A DNA stretch of 64,000 bases from positions 5,270,001 to 5,334,000 of the forward strand of contig OX485804.1 of the NCBI GenBank assembly GCA_950295325.1. Reading direction: 5' to 3'. The translations under genes and the position numbers were made by a program. The stretch is from Polytrichum commune. Lineage: Eukaryota; Streptophyta; Polytrichopsida; Polytrichales; Polytrichaceae. The notes beneath the pieces were generated by a model. It was not told where the DNA came from. It ran no database searches and saw only the letters and a program-made list of their open reading frames with translations. This document shows, piece by piece, positions 1 to 10,526 of this stretch; position 1 is the stretch's first letter; each line of letters starts with the position of its first letter.

Positions 1-347
1 AAAGTAGGAGGCAATCTACAAACAGCCTAGACTCTTGTCAATGGACGGTGGCCACTCAAAATTCCCTCGTCATTACATGAATTGAGTCAGCAATATAAGA
101 TTCATATTGTCTTTTTCAATATAAAGGGTCTTGTCATTCACATTGATTGCATTGTGTATCTATATCTTTAACCACTAATGTCTTGCCACCTAGCACAAGT
201 ACACTATGCACGACTACTTTGTAAGCACCCACCAATGCACTATTAGTAGATAGATAGATAGAAACTCCGGTCCCTTTTAAGGGCTGCACTATTGGTACTA
301 ACTATGTATCGCTTTATAATTGCCAATCAATGGTTGTTCACTTGGTT
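1..347. other. Intergenic AT-rich sequence
   Basis: No coding signal was seen. It contains a short GATA run near 246-260. An 18-bp string (GAAACTCCGGTCCCTTTT, 261-278) recurs exactly near 57565, so it may be the edge of a dispersed repeat. Confidence 0.5.
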
Positions 348-881
348 TCATTGATTGAATTTAATGCGTTTTGGTTTGCCCCTTGCCATTTTGGCGTAAC
401 TACGAACCTCCGGCTCCACTACAGGACAAACTACATTCACGTCCATTTTCGGCACCACACTTGGCATTTGTCCTAGGTGGGAACGTTTCAACAATGGACC
501 TCGTCCCCTCAACCCACTAAGTGTTTCCCGGGAATAAGTTCCCGGGGGGATTTTTCCAACCTTCGAGTATGCATGAGGTGGCAAGGGCACCTCCACCTTC
601 TCCTCAAAAACCAAGGTGTCACTAGTATCCTGTGCTGGTGAAGGGTCTCCTCTCGGAACTAATCGGACCTCGAGATCCCCCATCACTTCAAGCCCCTGGC
701 TACAAACCTCCACCTGCTCTTCTTCCCCACCCTCCACATATGGTTGAAATGGGCCTACACAGTCACCAAGTGAAACAACAACACCTCTGTCCTCATCCAT
801 AACCCTAGTAGTAGATAGCCCAACCCTATAGTGATTAGGTAGCAAAAAATCAATCGAAAAAAAAAAAAAAAAATCGACCAT
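348..881 (-). CDS. Unidentified 177-codon ORF, possibly retroelement-derived
   Basis: An uninterrupted minus-strand frame of 177 codons that is visibly richer in G+C than its flanks. Its N-terminus is a run of Phe created by a 17-bp A-tract (857-873 on the plus strand), so the true start is probably an internal Met such as the one in VMDEDRG (about residue 28). The middle is acidic and proline-rich; the C-terminus is basic (MARGKPKRIKF). I recognise no domain, zinc knuckle or catalytic motif. The neighbourhood (retroelement ORF and LTR-like blocks on the same strand) suggests a piece of a retrotransposon ORF, but a chance ORF cannot be excluded. Confidence 0.3.
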   Translation of the reverse strand: MVDFFFFFSIDFLLPNHYRVGLSTTRVMDEDRGVVVSLGDCVGPFQPYVEGGEEEQVEVCSQGLEVMGDLEVRLVPRGDPSPAQDTSDTLVFEEKVEVPLPPHAYSKVGKIPPGTYSRETLSGLRGRGPLLKRSHLGQMPSVVPKMDVNVVCPVVEPEVRSYAKMARGKPKRIKFNQ

Positions 882-1588
882 AGCCCAAGGTTATATATCC
901 CTGAGAAAGGTGTTTGGCGCCCTTGAGAAACGACCTTCGAAGAAATAGATGATACTCATCCTGTAGAAGACAACGAAAACATACCCGTTAAAAAAAATTG
1001 CTTAAATCAACCAATATTACTGGAAAGTGAGAGCACGGTAATAGGCAAAAAATAGGAAATTTTCAATCTTTAAATCCCTTGGGTCCACGGTTATAGGTCT
1101 CAAAAATAGGCCAAAAATAATGATATTCTTTGAATATTTCTAAAATATATTCCAAACTGCTAAATTTTACGAGCTAAATTTAGCAAAAATGTCTATATTT
1201 GGATTATGGTCTCCATTTTTTGCTCTCCGCTCTCCAATTCTCCGCTTTCCGCTCTCCGCCCATTGCTCGCATACAAGTCTCGTCCCTCACCCCTCTATGT
1301 CTACCCTCTAGAATAGGTGGTTTCTTCCGGTGAAGACGTCCCTTATAAGATTGGAATCCGGAAACTCTCTCACAATCAATCCGGATTGATCAGATCCGTC
1401 TTGGCATGTCACACTGTCACCAAAAAGCCTCCACCCTTCAATTTCGTCATAGCCCGAATGGAGAAGTTTATAATGACATGTAGAGATTTCTTTCTTTGTA
1501 ACACAATGTATGATTCCAATCTATCGTTGGAATATACGCAACTTAGCCAAGTCTATACTATGTCTTCTTACACTCCTTAATCTCGAAG
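882..1588. other. Non-coding stretch with CTCTCCG repeats
   Basis: No gene was recognised. Around 1218-1265 the pentamer-like unit CTCTCCG or TTCTCCG recurs several times. The short ORFs here have no recognisable protein character. Confidence 0.4.
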
Positions 1589-1944
1589 TTTGGAAGTTTG
1601 GACACAGTCTCGGTTTTTTGGCTCTCAAAAATTCATATGAAGTCCAAAAAATGAATTCTTGGTATCGATGGATAGGTAATGAAGTCCTCTACATGAATAT
1701 GCAATAATATTTCTACTGCCACAAAGTATATGGTCGCAATTCTACGCTGTTCTCTTTGAACCTACATTTTTTTACTAGTTTTTGGAAGTTTGGACATAGT
1801 CTCGGTTTTTTGGCTCTCAAAAATTCATATGAAGTCCAAAAAATGAGTTCTTGGTATCCATGGATAGGTAATGAAGTCCTCTACATGAATATGCAATAAT
1901 ATTTCTACTACCAAAAAGTATATGGTCGCAATTCTACACTGTTC
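1589..1944. repeat. 164-bp direct duplication (two copies, period 192 bp)
   Basis: Copy 1 spans 1589-1752 and copy 2 spans 1781-1944; they differ at only about seven positions, roughly 96% identity. Both begin TTTGGAAGTTTGGACA. The 28-bp spacer is unrelated. High identity implies a recent local duplication. No coding potential is preserved between the copies. Confidence 0.85.
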
Positions 1945-2149
1945 CCTTAAGAGACTTTGCACATCCGTATAAGTATAAGGCTAATCAATGTAAATCCAAG
2001 TACTCAAACAAAGCCATAAATTGAACTTTAAATCATTCACGCCCAACTATTACTAACAAGAGGTCAAGCCCTCTTCAAGGCCAACTAGCCTTAGCTCCTA
2101 ATCTTACACCCATGCACACACACGTGCTCTTATCTTGCTTCTCACGCAC

Positions 2150-2581
2150 CCACACTTATAACACGTGGGGTGCCAAGGAGCACGAAGGAAAGAGAGGAGG
2201 ATTGAGGAAAGAACGAGGTCTTAAATAATGAGTTTGAGGAGGTGAGCACCCTCAAGGCTCACGATAAGCCTTCGAAATCTCCTCCTACTTTATAGGCTCT
2301 CATCTTATCTCTTGAGCCTTTTTTCTAAAACAAACACCAAAGGTCCTAATTCAATCATTTAAGTACACTTGGGTCTCTACCTACTACGCTCACCAACTAC
2401 GGAGCTTCATTTTACTACTACACTTTTAATCAATCCACTCCAAATGAGCCTAATGCTTAAACCTAGCTTCTTTCAAGCTTCACTTTTTTATATTTTTGTA
2501 AATAATCATAAAATACTAAAACATCACTTGTAATGGTTTACAAGAGTTAAAACAAACATGTGGGCCCATTTTGGGCTCACA
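2150..2581 (-). mobile_element. LTR-like sequence (5' end at 2581, other end not found)
   Basis: Read on the minus strand, the block begins TGTGAGCCCAAAATGGGCCC at 2581, a TG start typical of LTRs. It closely resembles the start of the LTR-like block at 7777 (TGTGAGCCCAAATTG, then CCCACATGT in both). A TATA-like GTTATAAGTG lies at 2162-2153. Its first bases supply the stop codon of the adjoining retroelement ORF. The lower end and a target duplication were not located; the start coordinate given is arbitrary. Confidence 0.35.
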
Positions 2582-3725
2582 GATGCGACTTGTTGACGAT
2601 CTCTGCCGGATGCCCCACCAGCTCTCGGATCCGGCTGAAGAGCACTGCCTGCTCCGCGTGATACTTCCGGATCTCTTCGCTCTTCTGACTCAGCTCCTGA
2701 GTCATGGCCGCTACCTGCGCGGTGAGGTGAGCATTCTCCGTCTTGGCCTGCTTGAGCTCCTTCCTGTCCGCCCTTTTGGCCAACTCCCGGAGAATATTTC
2801 CGGGTCCGCAGTCGTCCAGGGCATGGTTCGCCCCTCGGACGATGTGTTCCAGTCGGTAGTACTGGTTCTGCAGGTCTTCCATCCCCTCCTGGACCCGCTT
2901 GAAGGGATTTTCCGGAAAGTCCCAAGCGGATAGATCCACATTCCGCCATGTGGTCTCCCGGCAAGGTCCGGCTTCCGGATGATGAAGAGGAGGAGGAGAA
3001 GAGAGTGGCCTCAAGATGGTTGGCGACGGGCTTCCGGGTAAGGAGGGAGGTGCTTCCGGAATGATTGGGTCGCTGGAAGTCTCCGTCTCGAGGTCTCCGG
3101 CTTCCGGGAGGAGCTTGTAGGTGACCTCCTCCGCCGCTATCGTTAGCAGGTCCTCCTCCTCTGCCAAGATGCAGTCGAAATGCTGGTAGAGATGCAGAAT
3201 GAAGGGGGAGAGGAAGGAGGGTTTCCGGCCAATATGGGGGAGGGCCCGCCCTATTATTTCATGGATAATCAACCCCCAGTTCACAGGCCGGACTCCGGAC
3301 ATAGCACCGAACAGGGTGTTAGCCATGGTAAGGCTAATCCGCTTCGGCTTGTCCGGGTTAAGGATAGGCAGGAGGAACTCTAACACCCTTCGCTCTCTCA
3401 GGTTCCGGCAGTTCCCGGGGTGGAAGCCGTCCTTCGGATCCGCATCCCCTCTAAATTTTCCGGCAAACAGGCCGTCGCGGCGGCCGGCCCACCCCTCTGC
3501 AATCCCCCTAGGAAACCCGTAGACCCTATTCCAAGTATCCGGAGTCCAATTTTCCGGATCCCTCCTCTTTGTTCCTAGCCCCTGATTTCCTCTCTCGAAT
3601 TTGAATTCTCGGAGGGTATCTTCTGCTCGGAGGTTCCAGGGTTTGGCGAGCAACCCCGCGCAGCCCATAAGCCGGAGATCTTCCGCGAGCTTCTGCAGCT
3701 CCCTATCCTCCCTCGGGATTGCAGG

Positions 3726-4442
3726 TGTTACGAACCTCTCACCAGTTGGCAATTTGTTTCTTGACAATAAAATCTCAAAGTAAAGAATTGAAACAAATAC
3801 CAATTTTATTTCTTCTTCTAAGTACAAACCACAACCAAATAAAGTTTGGTCAACGAAGCTCTACCACCCGACCATAGGAGAGATACAAAAAAGATCCTCT
3901 CTCCTCCCCCGAGCTTCCTCTTATACCGAAATACTAATTTTACTTTCTATATTTACATATAGTAAAAGTATTCTATTCATAGCTCTATCTCATAGTTCTA
4001 CTATGAATCTTCTATCTTTGGTTCTTCTAGAACCTTCTTCCATCTCTTATTTCAATTCCATTCTTCCAATTGGAACTGTCTAATTCCAATTGGATTCATC
4101 CATTCTTCTTTCTAGTTGGAACTGTCTAATTCCAACTAGCTTTATCTATTCATTGAGAGTTGTCTAACTCCAATGAATAACTTCCAAATATGGAGTGGTC
4201 TAACTCTTGTGCACCTCATCGAGAGTTGTCTAACTCACATGCACATGTTCTCAATTGGAATGGTCTAGTTCCAATGCACTAAATGCGGAGCTGTCTAACT
4301 CCAGTGCACATGTTGTCAATCTGGAGTTGTCTTACTTCTTTCCATTCATCCTCAACTGAGAGTTGTCTAGCTCTCATCTTTCTCTGCTTACACACTGACA
4401 CATGTAGTTAGAATATTCCTTAATAATTCTAGTTACATTACA
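3726..4442 (-). mobile_element. Solo LTR (717 bp) with perfect 5-bp target duplication
   Basis: The block begins TGTTACGAACC and ends TTACATTACA on the plus strand, giving TG...CA ends. It is flanked by identical GCAGG at 3721-3725 and 4443-4447. On the minus strand it has a TATA-like GGTATAAGAGG followed by AAATAAA-type signals, and it ends GGTTCGTAACA, the usual U3-R-U5 order, so the LTR points in the same direction as the ORF it interrupts. No internal retroelement sequence remains: recombination between two LTRs left one copy. Its U3 contains nine short dyad repeats, described separately. The LTR supplies an in-frame start and apparent codons to the disrupted ORF. A copia-type origin is a guess. 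Confidence 0.85.
4070..4380. repeat. Nine dyad-symmetric repeats in the U3 of the solo LTR
   Basis: The consensus is GGAGTTGTCTAACTCC, an inverted repeat of five or six bases around a TGTCTA/GTCT centre. Copies have their TGTC/GGTC core at 4077, 4123, 4161, 4197, 4227, 4261, 4292, 4328 and 4364, so spacing is 30-46 bp. Several copies carry compensating changes in both arms (GGAAC...ATTCC, GAGTT...AACTC), which keeps the dyad. Position in U3 upstream of the TATA-like box suggests enhancer repeats; the binding factor is unknown. Confidence 0.75.
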
Positions 4443-4528
4443 GCAGGGGTGAGGGCTTTGAGCAAAATCGAGATGGGTTCCCTCTGATCCTCTTCCCGCG
4501 CTTCCGGCATTTTCCTCTCCTTTCTCAT

Positions 4529-5127
4529 TTTCCGGCTCGACTACGGAAACTCTCTCTCCTCCGGATTCCCTCTCTTCCGTCTAATTGCTACAGAGTCCCG
4601 GCAAGCCAACTGCCGGTGACTGGAAAGTGCGGAGTCCCAGCAATCCAACTGTTGGCGGCTTGAAATGACGACAAACTCACCACTCGTTCTCTCAACAAGT
4701 TGCCTTTTGTGAACAGAGAAAAAAAAGTGGGAAGGAGAAGGAAGGGACCCTTAAATATCCTTCCTCCCTCTTCCTTCCCCTATTACCGTTTGGTTTAACG
4801 GAAAACGGTTGCCAACCGTTTTCCAACGGTTTTCCCCCAACCGTCATAAACCCGTTGTAACCGCCACTTTCGGACCGTTGGCTAATCTTGGCGCGACCGT
4901 TACTTGGTCCGGACCAGCGGTTCGGACCATGATTAAACGGTCCCCTAATCCAATTTCACGGACCAGTCATAATACTACTTTTTATCCTTTTTATTGCGCA
5001 AGGCGGGTTTAGAATGCCTTATTTCCTAGTACAATTAATTTATCCTAAGAGACCCTATTACTCTCATACAAGCAGGGTAAAATATGGAAAATGAATCCGT
5101 ATTTCCGTATTTTCGTCGAATTTGGAC
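4529..5127 (-). promoter_or_regulatory. Possible promoter/leader of the retroelement ORF
   Basis: No ORF was seen. Upstream of the interrupted ORF (minus strand) there is a TATA-like GGATATTTAAGG near 4763-4752. Beyond it are many copies of AACCGTT/AACGG in both orientations between about 4787 and 4950, similar to Myb-type sites. A degenerate direct repeat (GGAGTCCC.GCAA.CCAACTG) occurs near 4590 and 4630. The regulatory role is inferred only from position and motifs. Confidence 0.3.
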
Positions 5128-5965
5128 TCCCACAAATGTGGCGGCGTGGGCGGCCTTGTTCGTCTTCACCGCCTTGGCTTCCGCCCACTTAGTTAAGTAC
5201 TCGGTTGCGACTATAATGTAAGTCATACCCTTTGAAGAATGGGGATGAACCTCACCAACATAATCAATTCCCCATTTCTCAAAGGGAACTAAAGGTAAGG
5301 ATATGTGAAGAGGCATCTCCATGCGGAGGTCATTCCTCGCATACCTCTGACAAGCATCACATTTTCTAACATATTCTTTAGCATCCTTGAACAAGTCCGG
5401 CCCAAAGTAACCTGCTCTAAGTACTTTTTGGCCAGTGAGCAATCTTGAGAGATGCCCACCACATGCACTATCATGGCAAGCTGCCAATATCGAGGGGGCC
5501 TCGATCTCTGACACACATCGTCATAAGATCCCATCCATTCCCCTCCTAAATAATATATAGCCTATAATTATGTAATGCTGACTATTCACTCTAACCTTTC
5601 TCCTTTCCTCCCTTGTCCAATCCACAGTCAATTGTTGAGTCGTGAGAAATTCCACGATGCCCAAGTACCAATCCGCTCTAGCCGTGACCAAGAAAATGTT
5701 GTCATCCCTCAAACTGTCGTCCACGAGACTGTCGCCCGCCTCATTAGACAACCATGATAAATGGTCAGCTTACATGTGCATATAACCAGGTTTATACTCA
5801 ACCGTGTAGTCGAACTCTTCCAAGAGTAGCACCCATCTAGCCAACCTACCACTCAACTCCGCTTTGTTGACCAAGAATTTGATCGCCATGTGATCGACAA
5901 AGAAAACTACCGGATTACACATAAGGTAATGGCGAAATTTCTTGACCGAGAAGACCATGGCCAAG
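5128..5965 (-). pseudogene. Ty3/gypsy pol remnant: RNase H end plus truncated integrase
   Basis: One minus-strand frame carries gypsy pol order. It starts with the RNase H-like block (LAMVFSVKKFRHYL, VFFVDHMAIKFLVNK, LARWVLLLEEFDYTVEYKPG). A linker follows, then the integrase H2C2 zinc region (HDSACGGHL...CDACQ) and the start of the catalytic core (WGIDYVGE, ATEYLTKWAEA). Two in-frame stops break it: TAA just after the RNase H block (where the family has ADHLSR) and TGA before the integrase. Similarity stops abruptly after HAATFVG, so the rest of the core is missing. At the other end it begins abruptly at LAMVF, abutting an LTR-like block. It is inactive debris. Orientation matches the surrounding LTR-like sequences. 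Confidence 0.9.
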
Positions 5966-7777
5966 TGTCAGCCCTAAACCTCCACCTTTAAGCGTCGTAA
6001 TCTAGGTGGGAGAGTAAGGCTACACATGCTCTTATTGAACCTCTTTTCCATTCCCTTTGTAACTCACGCGTAAATCACATTCACATTCAATTCCTAGCTT
6101 TATTCAATCAAATGAGCACGAAGCATTTAGAAATACTTTACACCACTCAACTCAACTAATGACTAACAACCTAGCTAACTTTAATCACTATTCTAATCGC
6201 CATTGTCCGGTCATTAACACCAACCGGCACTATAATTAAATCAGTGGATCCCTAACCCCCTGTTCAACTGCAACCACCTTCTAACCCAGCAGGCCTCCTC
6301 CCCATCTAATCTAATGGCTGCCTTCTCTAAGCCCCTGTTGCCACTTGCCCTTCCGACAGCAGGCCTTTCTCCCGGCAGTCATCCCTCTGCAGTGTCCACT
6401 CCCTCCTTCAGATCACCTTCCTGGGCCGCTCCAGCTGCAATGCTGTTGAGCTTGAAGGCAGGGTCCTAGCCCAATATCGCCCCTGGTCTGGCTTCTGGAG
6501 CAACCTGAACCAGCTCGATCCTTGACCTCAGACTAGGATCCCTCTTGGACCTAGCACAACTGAAAAGTTGAATCCATTCCCTGCATCCGCCACTCTGGGC
6601 CTGATTCTTCATCCCTGCTGAATTTTCCACACTTCCTCAACCATCAATGTGAGCTTTATTACCTGTCGAGACCCAACATTCGGTTAACTTTGTTATGCCT
6701 AGTAGTGCCGCCCATGTTCCTTCCTTCAGCAGGCCGACACCAAGCGAGGAAACCGTCACAATCTAAGAAAAACACATTGCACTGGTGAGCGGCTGGTGAT
6801 TCCTCACGCATGTTGCCGACTGCCGCCTCGAATCACACATGACCCTCCTCCTTATGGTTTCTCCCAGTGATTGCGCATGATGATCCGAAGGCCCTTGCCC
6901 AGGACCCGAATCTCCCATGTTTTCCGCCCAGACACACAATGTCCAGGTTGTAGCATTCACTGACTTTTCCCTCCCAGCTCATTTTTTTTCCTTTTTCTGT
7001 AAATCCCGTTAGCTGCCTCGACCTCTTCTTCAGATCTCCTCCGTGCTACCCAGTGCTTCATCACATTGTAGCCTCTAGCCGCAGATCCTCAAAAACCTGA
7101 AAAAACCACACCCTACTCCTTGCGGCGCCCTCCTCTTCTGTGCAGCAACTGCCGAGAGTTCCCTTCCCGAAGAGAGGACCCCTCCATTCCCAGGTCCCGG
7201 AAATATGGCGGTTTTCTTATCTTTCTTAGCAGCAGTCCCGTTAAACGGACACCTTCTCATCCCAGAACGACCACCCTTTGGCCCAGTAGCTAACCCAACC
7301 CTTAAGTGGCACCTCCATTAGCCTAAGTTCCCTAACTCAAGTCAAGGCCCGCAAGCTCGGGTCCTAACTATTAATTGAATCCTAAACTAGCCATAACACC
7401 AAGCAAAACAAAATCCACTTCTCACTTTCTCCTAATTGTGGCTTCACCCCTTGAATAAACAACCCTCTAGCCCTATTGCAACTACCCACAATCCCTAAAC
7501 AACAGTGAGTTGGCCTAAGCTGAACCCTTCCCTCAACCTAATTAAACCATTCACCCCGTGTAACTCTAAACTGGCATTGTTCTCATGACCATTTTAATTC
7601 CACACTCCCAAATAAAATGTCGACACGAGTCCTATCCTAACCTTAAACTTCAATTGCCCCTCTAAACACCCACTTCACTCTTTTTATGTTTTCTGTCATA
7701 ACAAATAAAATTTAGGTCCTAAGTCTTAATGATTTCTAATCCTAACACACATGTGGGCACATCAATTTGGGCTCACA
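5966..7777 (-). mobile_element. LTR-like block, 1.8 kb, boundaries tentative
   Basis: The block is bounded by TGTCAGCCC at 5966 and GGGCTCACA ending at 7777, giving TG...CA ends with short inverted termini (TGT.AGCCC). On the minus strand it starts TGTGAGCCCAAATTG, matching the LTR-like start at 2581. It separates the pol remnant from unrelated sequence. The inside is non-coding, more C-rich than the flanks, with no intact ORF above 65 codons. No target duplication is present, as expected if deletions or nesting removed partner sequences. It could be the 5' LTR of the gypsy remnant after an internal deletion, or a different element inserted there. Confidence 0.35.
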
Positions 7778-10041
7778 CACTCTCTCTCAATGCCATGTTA
7801 CACAAAAAGTTTCAATTTTAAAATTTTACACTAAAGCACCTAACAATGAGCATCTTTATAAAACAAATGATTATAAACTCAAAGGATCCTAAATCTACAT
7901 ACATGGAAAGAAATCATACTTACCATGAAGTGGATGTAACAAAGATGTAGATGAACATGGTAAAGTAACCAGGGTAATAGACGGGACCCACGTCTCTAAT
8001 CTATGGTAAAAATAGGGCTACGATAACTTACCATAGGTAAGAACTCCAATATAAACCCTTAACCCTAATTTTTTTGATACCATTCACACAAGTGAGAGGT
8101 GCGGCGGGCCTTGTGTATACGCATCAGGGTAATAAATACGTGCTAAGAGTAAGAGAGAAACTAGGGCTCGTCACCAAGAGGAGTATTCTACTTGGAGTAA
8201 CCCAATCATGGCCAAGGAACATGTTTGAACACTCATATGTTGTTTTACAATGAGTGTTGTATTGTGAAATACTCCGGTGCATTTGAAATGGATTATGTGT
8301 GTGCGACATGGATAAGAACTGGGTCCTATTGTTATTTACCTTGTGTACGTAATCAATCCCTCAATTATTTGTTGGTTGGTTGCATGGGCACAGGTGAGGT
8401 AGGCCCTTCACACATTCAATGCAGTGATGTATTATGATTATGACATTTTATGCACTTCTATTGATTGAGGTTACTAGGAACATCTCCTTTGTAAGTACCC
8501 CATACATGTGGTGGATTAATTAGATGTACTTTGTAGAGAAGCAAGAAGATTAGCTTCCAAAGCATGGGACAATCAATATCAAACACTTGATGGTGGATAC
8601 CATATGGTAGCAAATACTCTAAGTAAGGTGCATATTATTGCAAAGCAAGATAGATTATGACACAAAATGACTATGTGGTACAACACATCCAATTAGGCAT
8701 ATTTGCAAGTAACTTGCTTATGCAAAATATGATTATGCTATCAAATAGGAAGATGCAAAAGACATAGAAAGAGTCTAGTGGATGTTCCCACCCACCCACC
8801 CTTGTATTGCAATGATGAAGAAATTGAAGGATTTGGCCTCTGAAAAGAGGAAGTTCAAACTTTGTAACGGTTTTGAAAAAATCATCTCTCTCTCTCTCTC
8901 CCTCCATGCATTCCTTATGTCCACTTCTCCTCATATATATATTGCTCATTAACCCTTTATATGCCCCATGGTGCATTCCAAGGAACTTGGAGATTTCATA
9001 CTACCCTTGATGTCGAGGGCATTTGAGTCCATTATCATCAAAACTTGTTTTGTTTAGCCACTTGCATGTAGAAGCTAACTTCATAATGAAAACATGGCAA
9101 CACAAAATATTATCATTCCAACAACATTTGAGAAGATCCTAGGATATTGTAGAGATTGAATCACCAATAGAATTGCAATTACCTCACTCAAAGCAACGAT
9201 TGTTCAGAGCATTTGAAACAAAGAAGCGATGTTGTTTCGTAGATCTAATCATTCAAGAAAGTGCTTGACCAATCAAGGGTTAAAAGTCTAGTGAGCAATG
9301 TGGTGTGCACGGATAAAGTGGTTGACATTCTTAAGAGTACATCAAGTCACATCGTCTGAGGTTTTAGGAGCATTCATATAGATATTCAATATATGTCAGT
9401 TCAATTTCAATACTAACTACCTCATATTCTTAATAATTTGATTGTCTTTCAAAACATATTCATATATAAACACCTTATGGCTCTGCAAAGTCTTAAATGC
9501 GCATAGTTGCACTTAATTAGGCTTTATTAGTTTGAAGGTGTATGAAATATTGTAGAAACTTAGGTCTTGCACTGAATTAAGCTCAGTTAGGCTTCATTGT
9601 TTTTAATCGCGCTTAATGAGTTTGAATGTGTATGAATACTTGTAGAAACTTAGGCCATGCACTGAATTACGCTCCACTAGGCTTAACTACATTTAATCAA
9701 GCTTAATTGGTTTGAATCCTAGTTCAATGTGTATGAATACTTGTGAAAGGAGAAGGCACTGATTTAAAAATTACAAAATGAACCATCTATGACTAGAAAA
9801 TTATTTTAATGTCAATTCAAAAAGTAATAAAGCTCCTTTCAAATGGGAAGTAATTAAATCATGACCTCAATGTTAACGCGGAATTTTATATTTCGAATCT
9901 CCAAGTTAATTGCACGCTTTATTGATGGCTGCACTATGGAAATGAAATCCCAATTAATTTTATATTTACTAAGTGAAAGTGAATATATAAATTGGATTTT
10001 GGGCCTTGAAGGTGAGGTGTTCTAAAATGGGTTTTGTGAAC
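7778..10041. other. Gene-free AT-rich stretch
   Basis: No gene or RNA was recognised. Minor features are a TC run at 8885-8902 and a short CCCACC run near 8789-8800. A degenerate ~100-bp phrase recurs at about 9490-9580, 9580-9690 and 9650-9750 (TAGAAACTTAGG, GGCTT-ATT, TTTGAATGTGTATGAATAC). The longest ORF (101 codons, 8671-8976 minus) has no domain character. Confidence 0.4.
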
Positions 10042-10266
10042 CAGTTAACGGGGAGAACCGACCACTAGCTATAGATGAACTGGTTAAATTTTAAAAATAA
10101 TTGGTTGAATTTCAAGACTTCAAAAAAATTACCGATCATTTCAGGGGAACTTATGTAATATACTCAAATTAATAAAGAAAAACCGAAAGATGTGAACATG
10201 TAACCTGTTGGATTTGGAAACACTAAGATCTCGATCGGTTATGCCCAAAAATCTCTCCGGGCACTG
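10042..10266 (-). mobile_element. hAT-like MITE, copy 1 (WDR74 promoter region)
   Basis: A 225-bp non-autonomous element in reverse orientation. It is bounded by CAGTTAACGGGGAGA at the left and CTCTCCGGGCACTG at the right, and flanked by TTGTGAAC (10034-10041) and TTGTGGGC (10267-10274), an 8-bp target duplication with two mismatches. The inside has the family's GATCTCGATCGGTTATGCCC region. It ends 260 bp upstream of the WDR74 start codon, so it may lie in the promoter. Confidence 0.8.
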
Positions 10267-10526
10267 TTGTGGGCAGCGAGGTCCAGCGGGCGGGCAAGGC
10301 GGGCAGGCAGGGCGGGCGGGCAGAGGCGTCGCCTTCTTTTGAGGAGCCGTAGTGACGAGGGCTGGCAGGAGAAGGAATTCGCCGTGAGAGTGTTGAAGGT
10401 TTGAAATCACTCGAGCGTTGTTTGGAATTTTGTTAACGGATTGACTCGCAGCAGAGCAGAGAGAGGGAGAAAGGGTGAAAGAGAGAGAAAGAGAGTCCGC
10501 CCTGGTGCATTGCGTGTCAAATAGCA
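10267..10526 (+). promoter_or_regulatory. Probable promoter/5' leader of the WDR74 gene
   Basis: Between the MITE and the start codon there is a GGCGGGC-rich stretch (10285-10330) followed by a GA-rich tract (10452-10497). GA/CT tracts near the transcription start are common in plant housekeeping genes. No TATA box was seen. The transcription start cannot be placed from sequence alone. Confidence 0.4.

Larger units (their letters stand above)
2577..4528 (-). pseudogene. Retroelement-type ORF split by a solo LTR
   Basis: A minus-strand ORF starts at ATG 4528 (an in-frame TAG lies upstream) and runs to a TGA at 2577. It is interrupted by a 717-bp solo LTR at 3726-4442. Ignoring the LTR and one 5-bp target duplication, the frame is continuous for about 409 codons. 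The coding DNA is GC-rich with many CCGGA/TCCGG strings, unlike the AT-rich surroundings. The middle has an aromatic/aliphatic block (around MANTLFGAMSGVRPVNWGL). A Pro/Ser-rich linker follows, and the last ~100 residues look like a charged coiled coil (LRELAKRADRKELKQA). No CCHC knuckle, protease or polymerase motif is present. It may be an accessory or gag-like ORF of a plant retroelement; the family is not identified. Confidence 0.5.

Noticed and set aside
882-960. A TTTGGCGCCC string near 916 resembling a retroelement primer-binding site
   Set aside because: No LTR end in CA lies just before it and no element follows in that orientation.
3601-3827. The apparent N-terminus of the 416-codon ORF (MYLEEEIKLVF...)
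   Set aside because: These codons lie inside the solo LTR and are not part of the original ORF.
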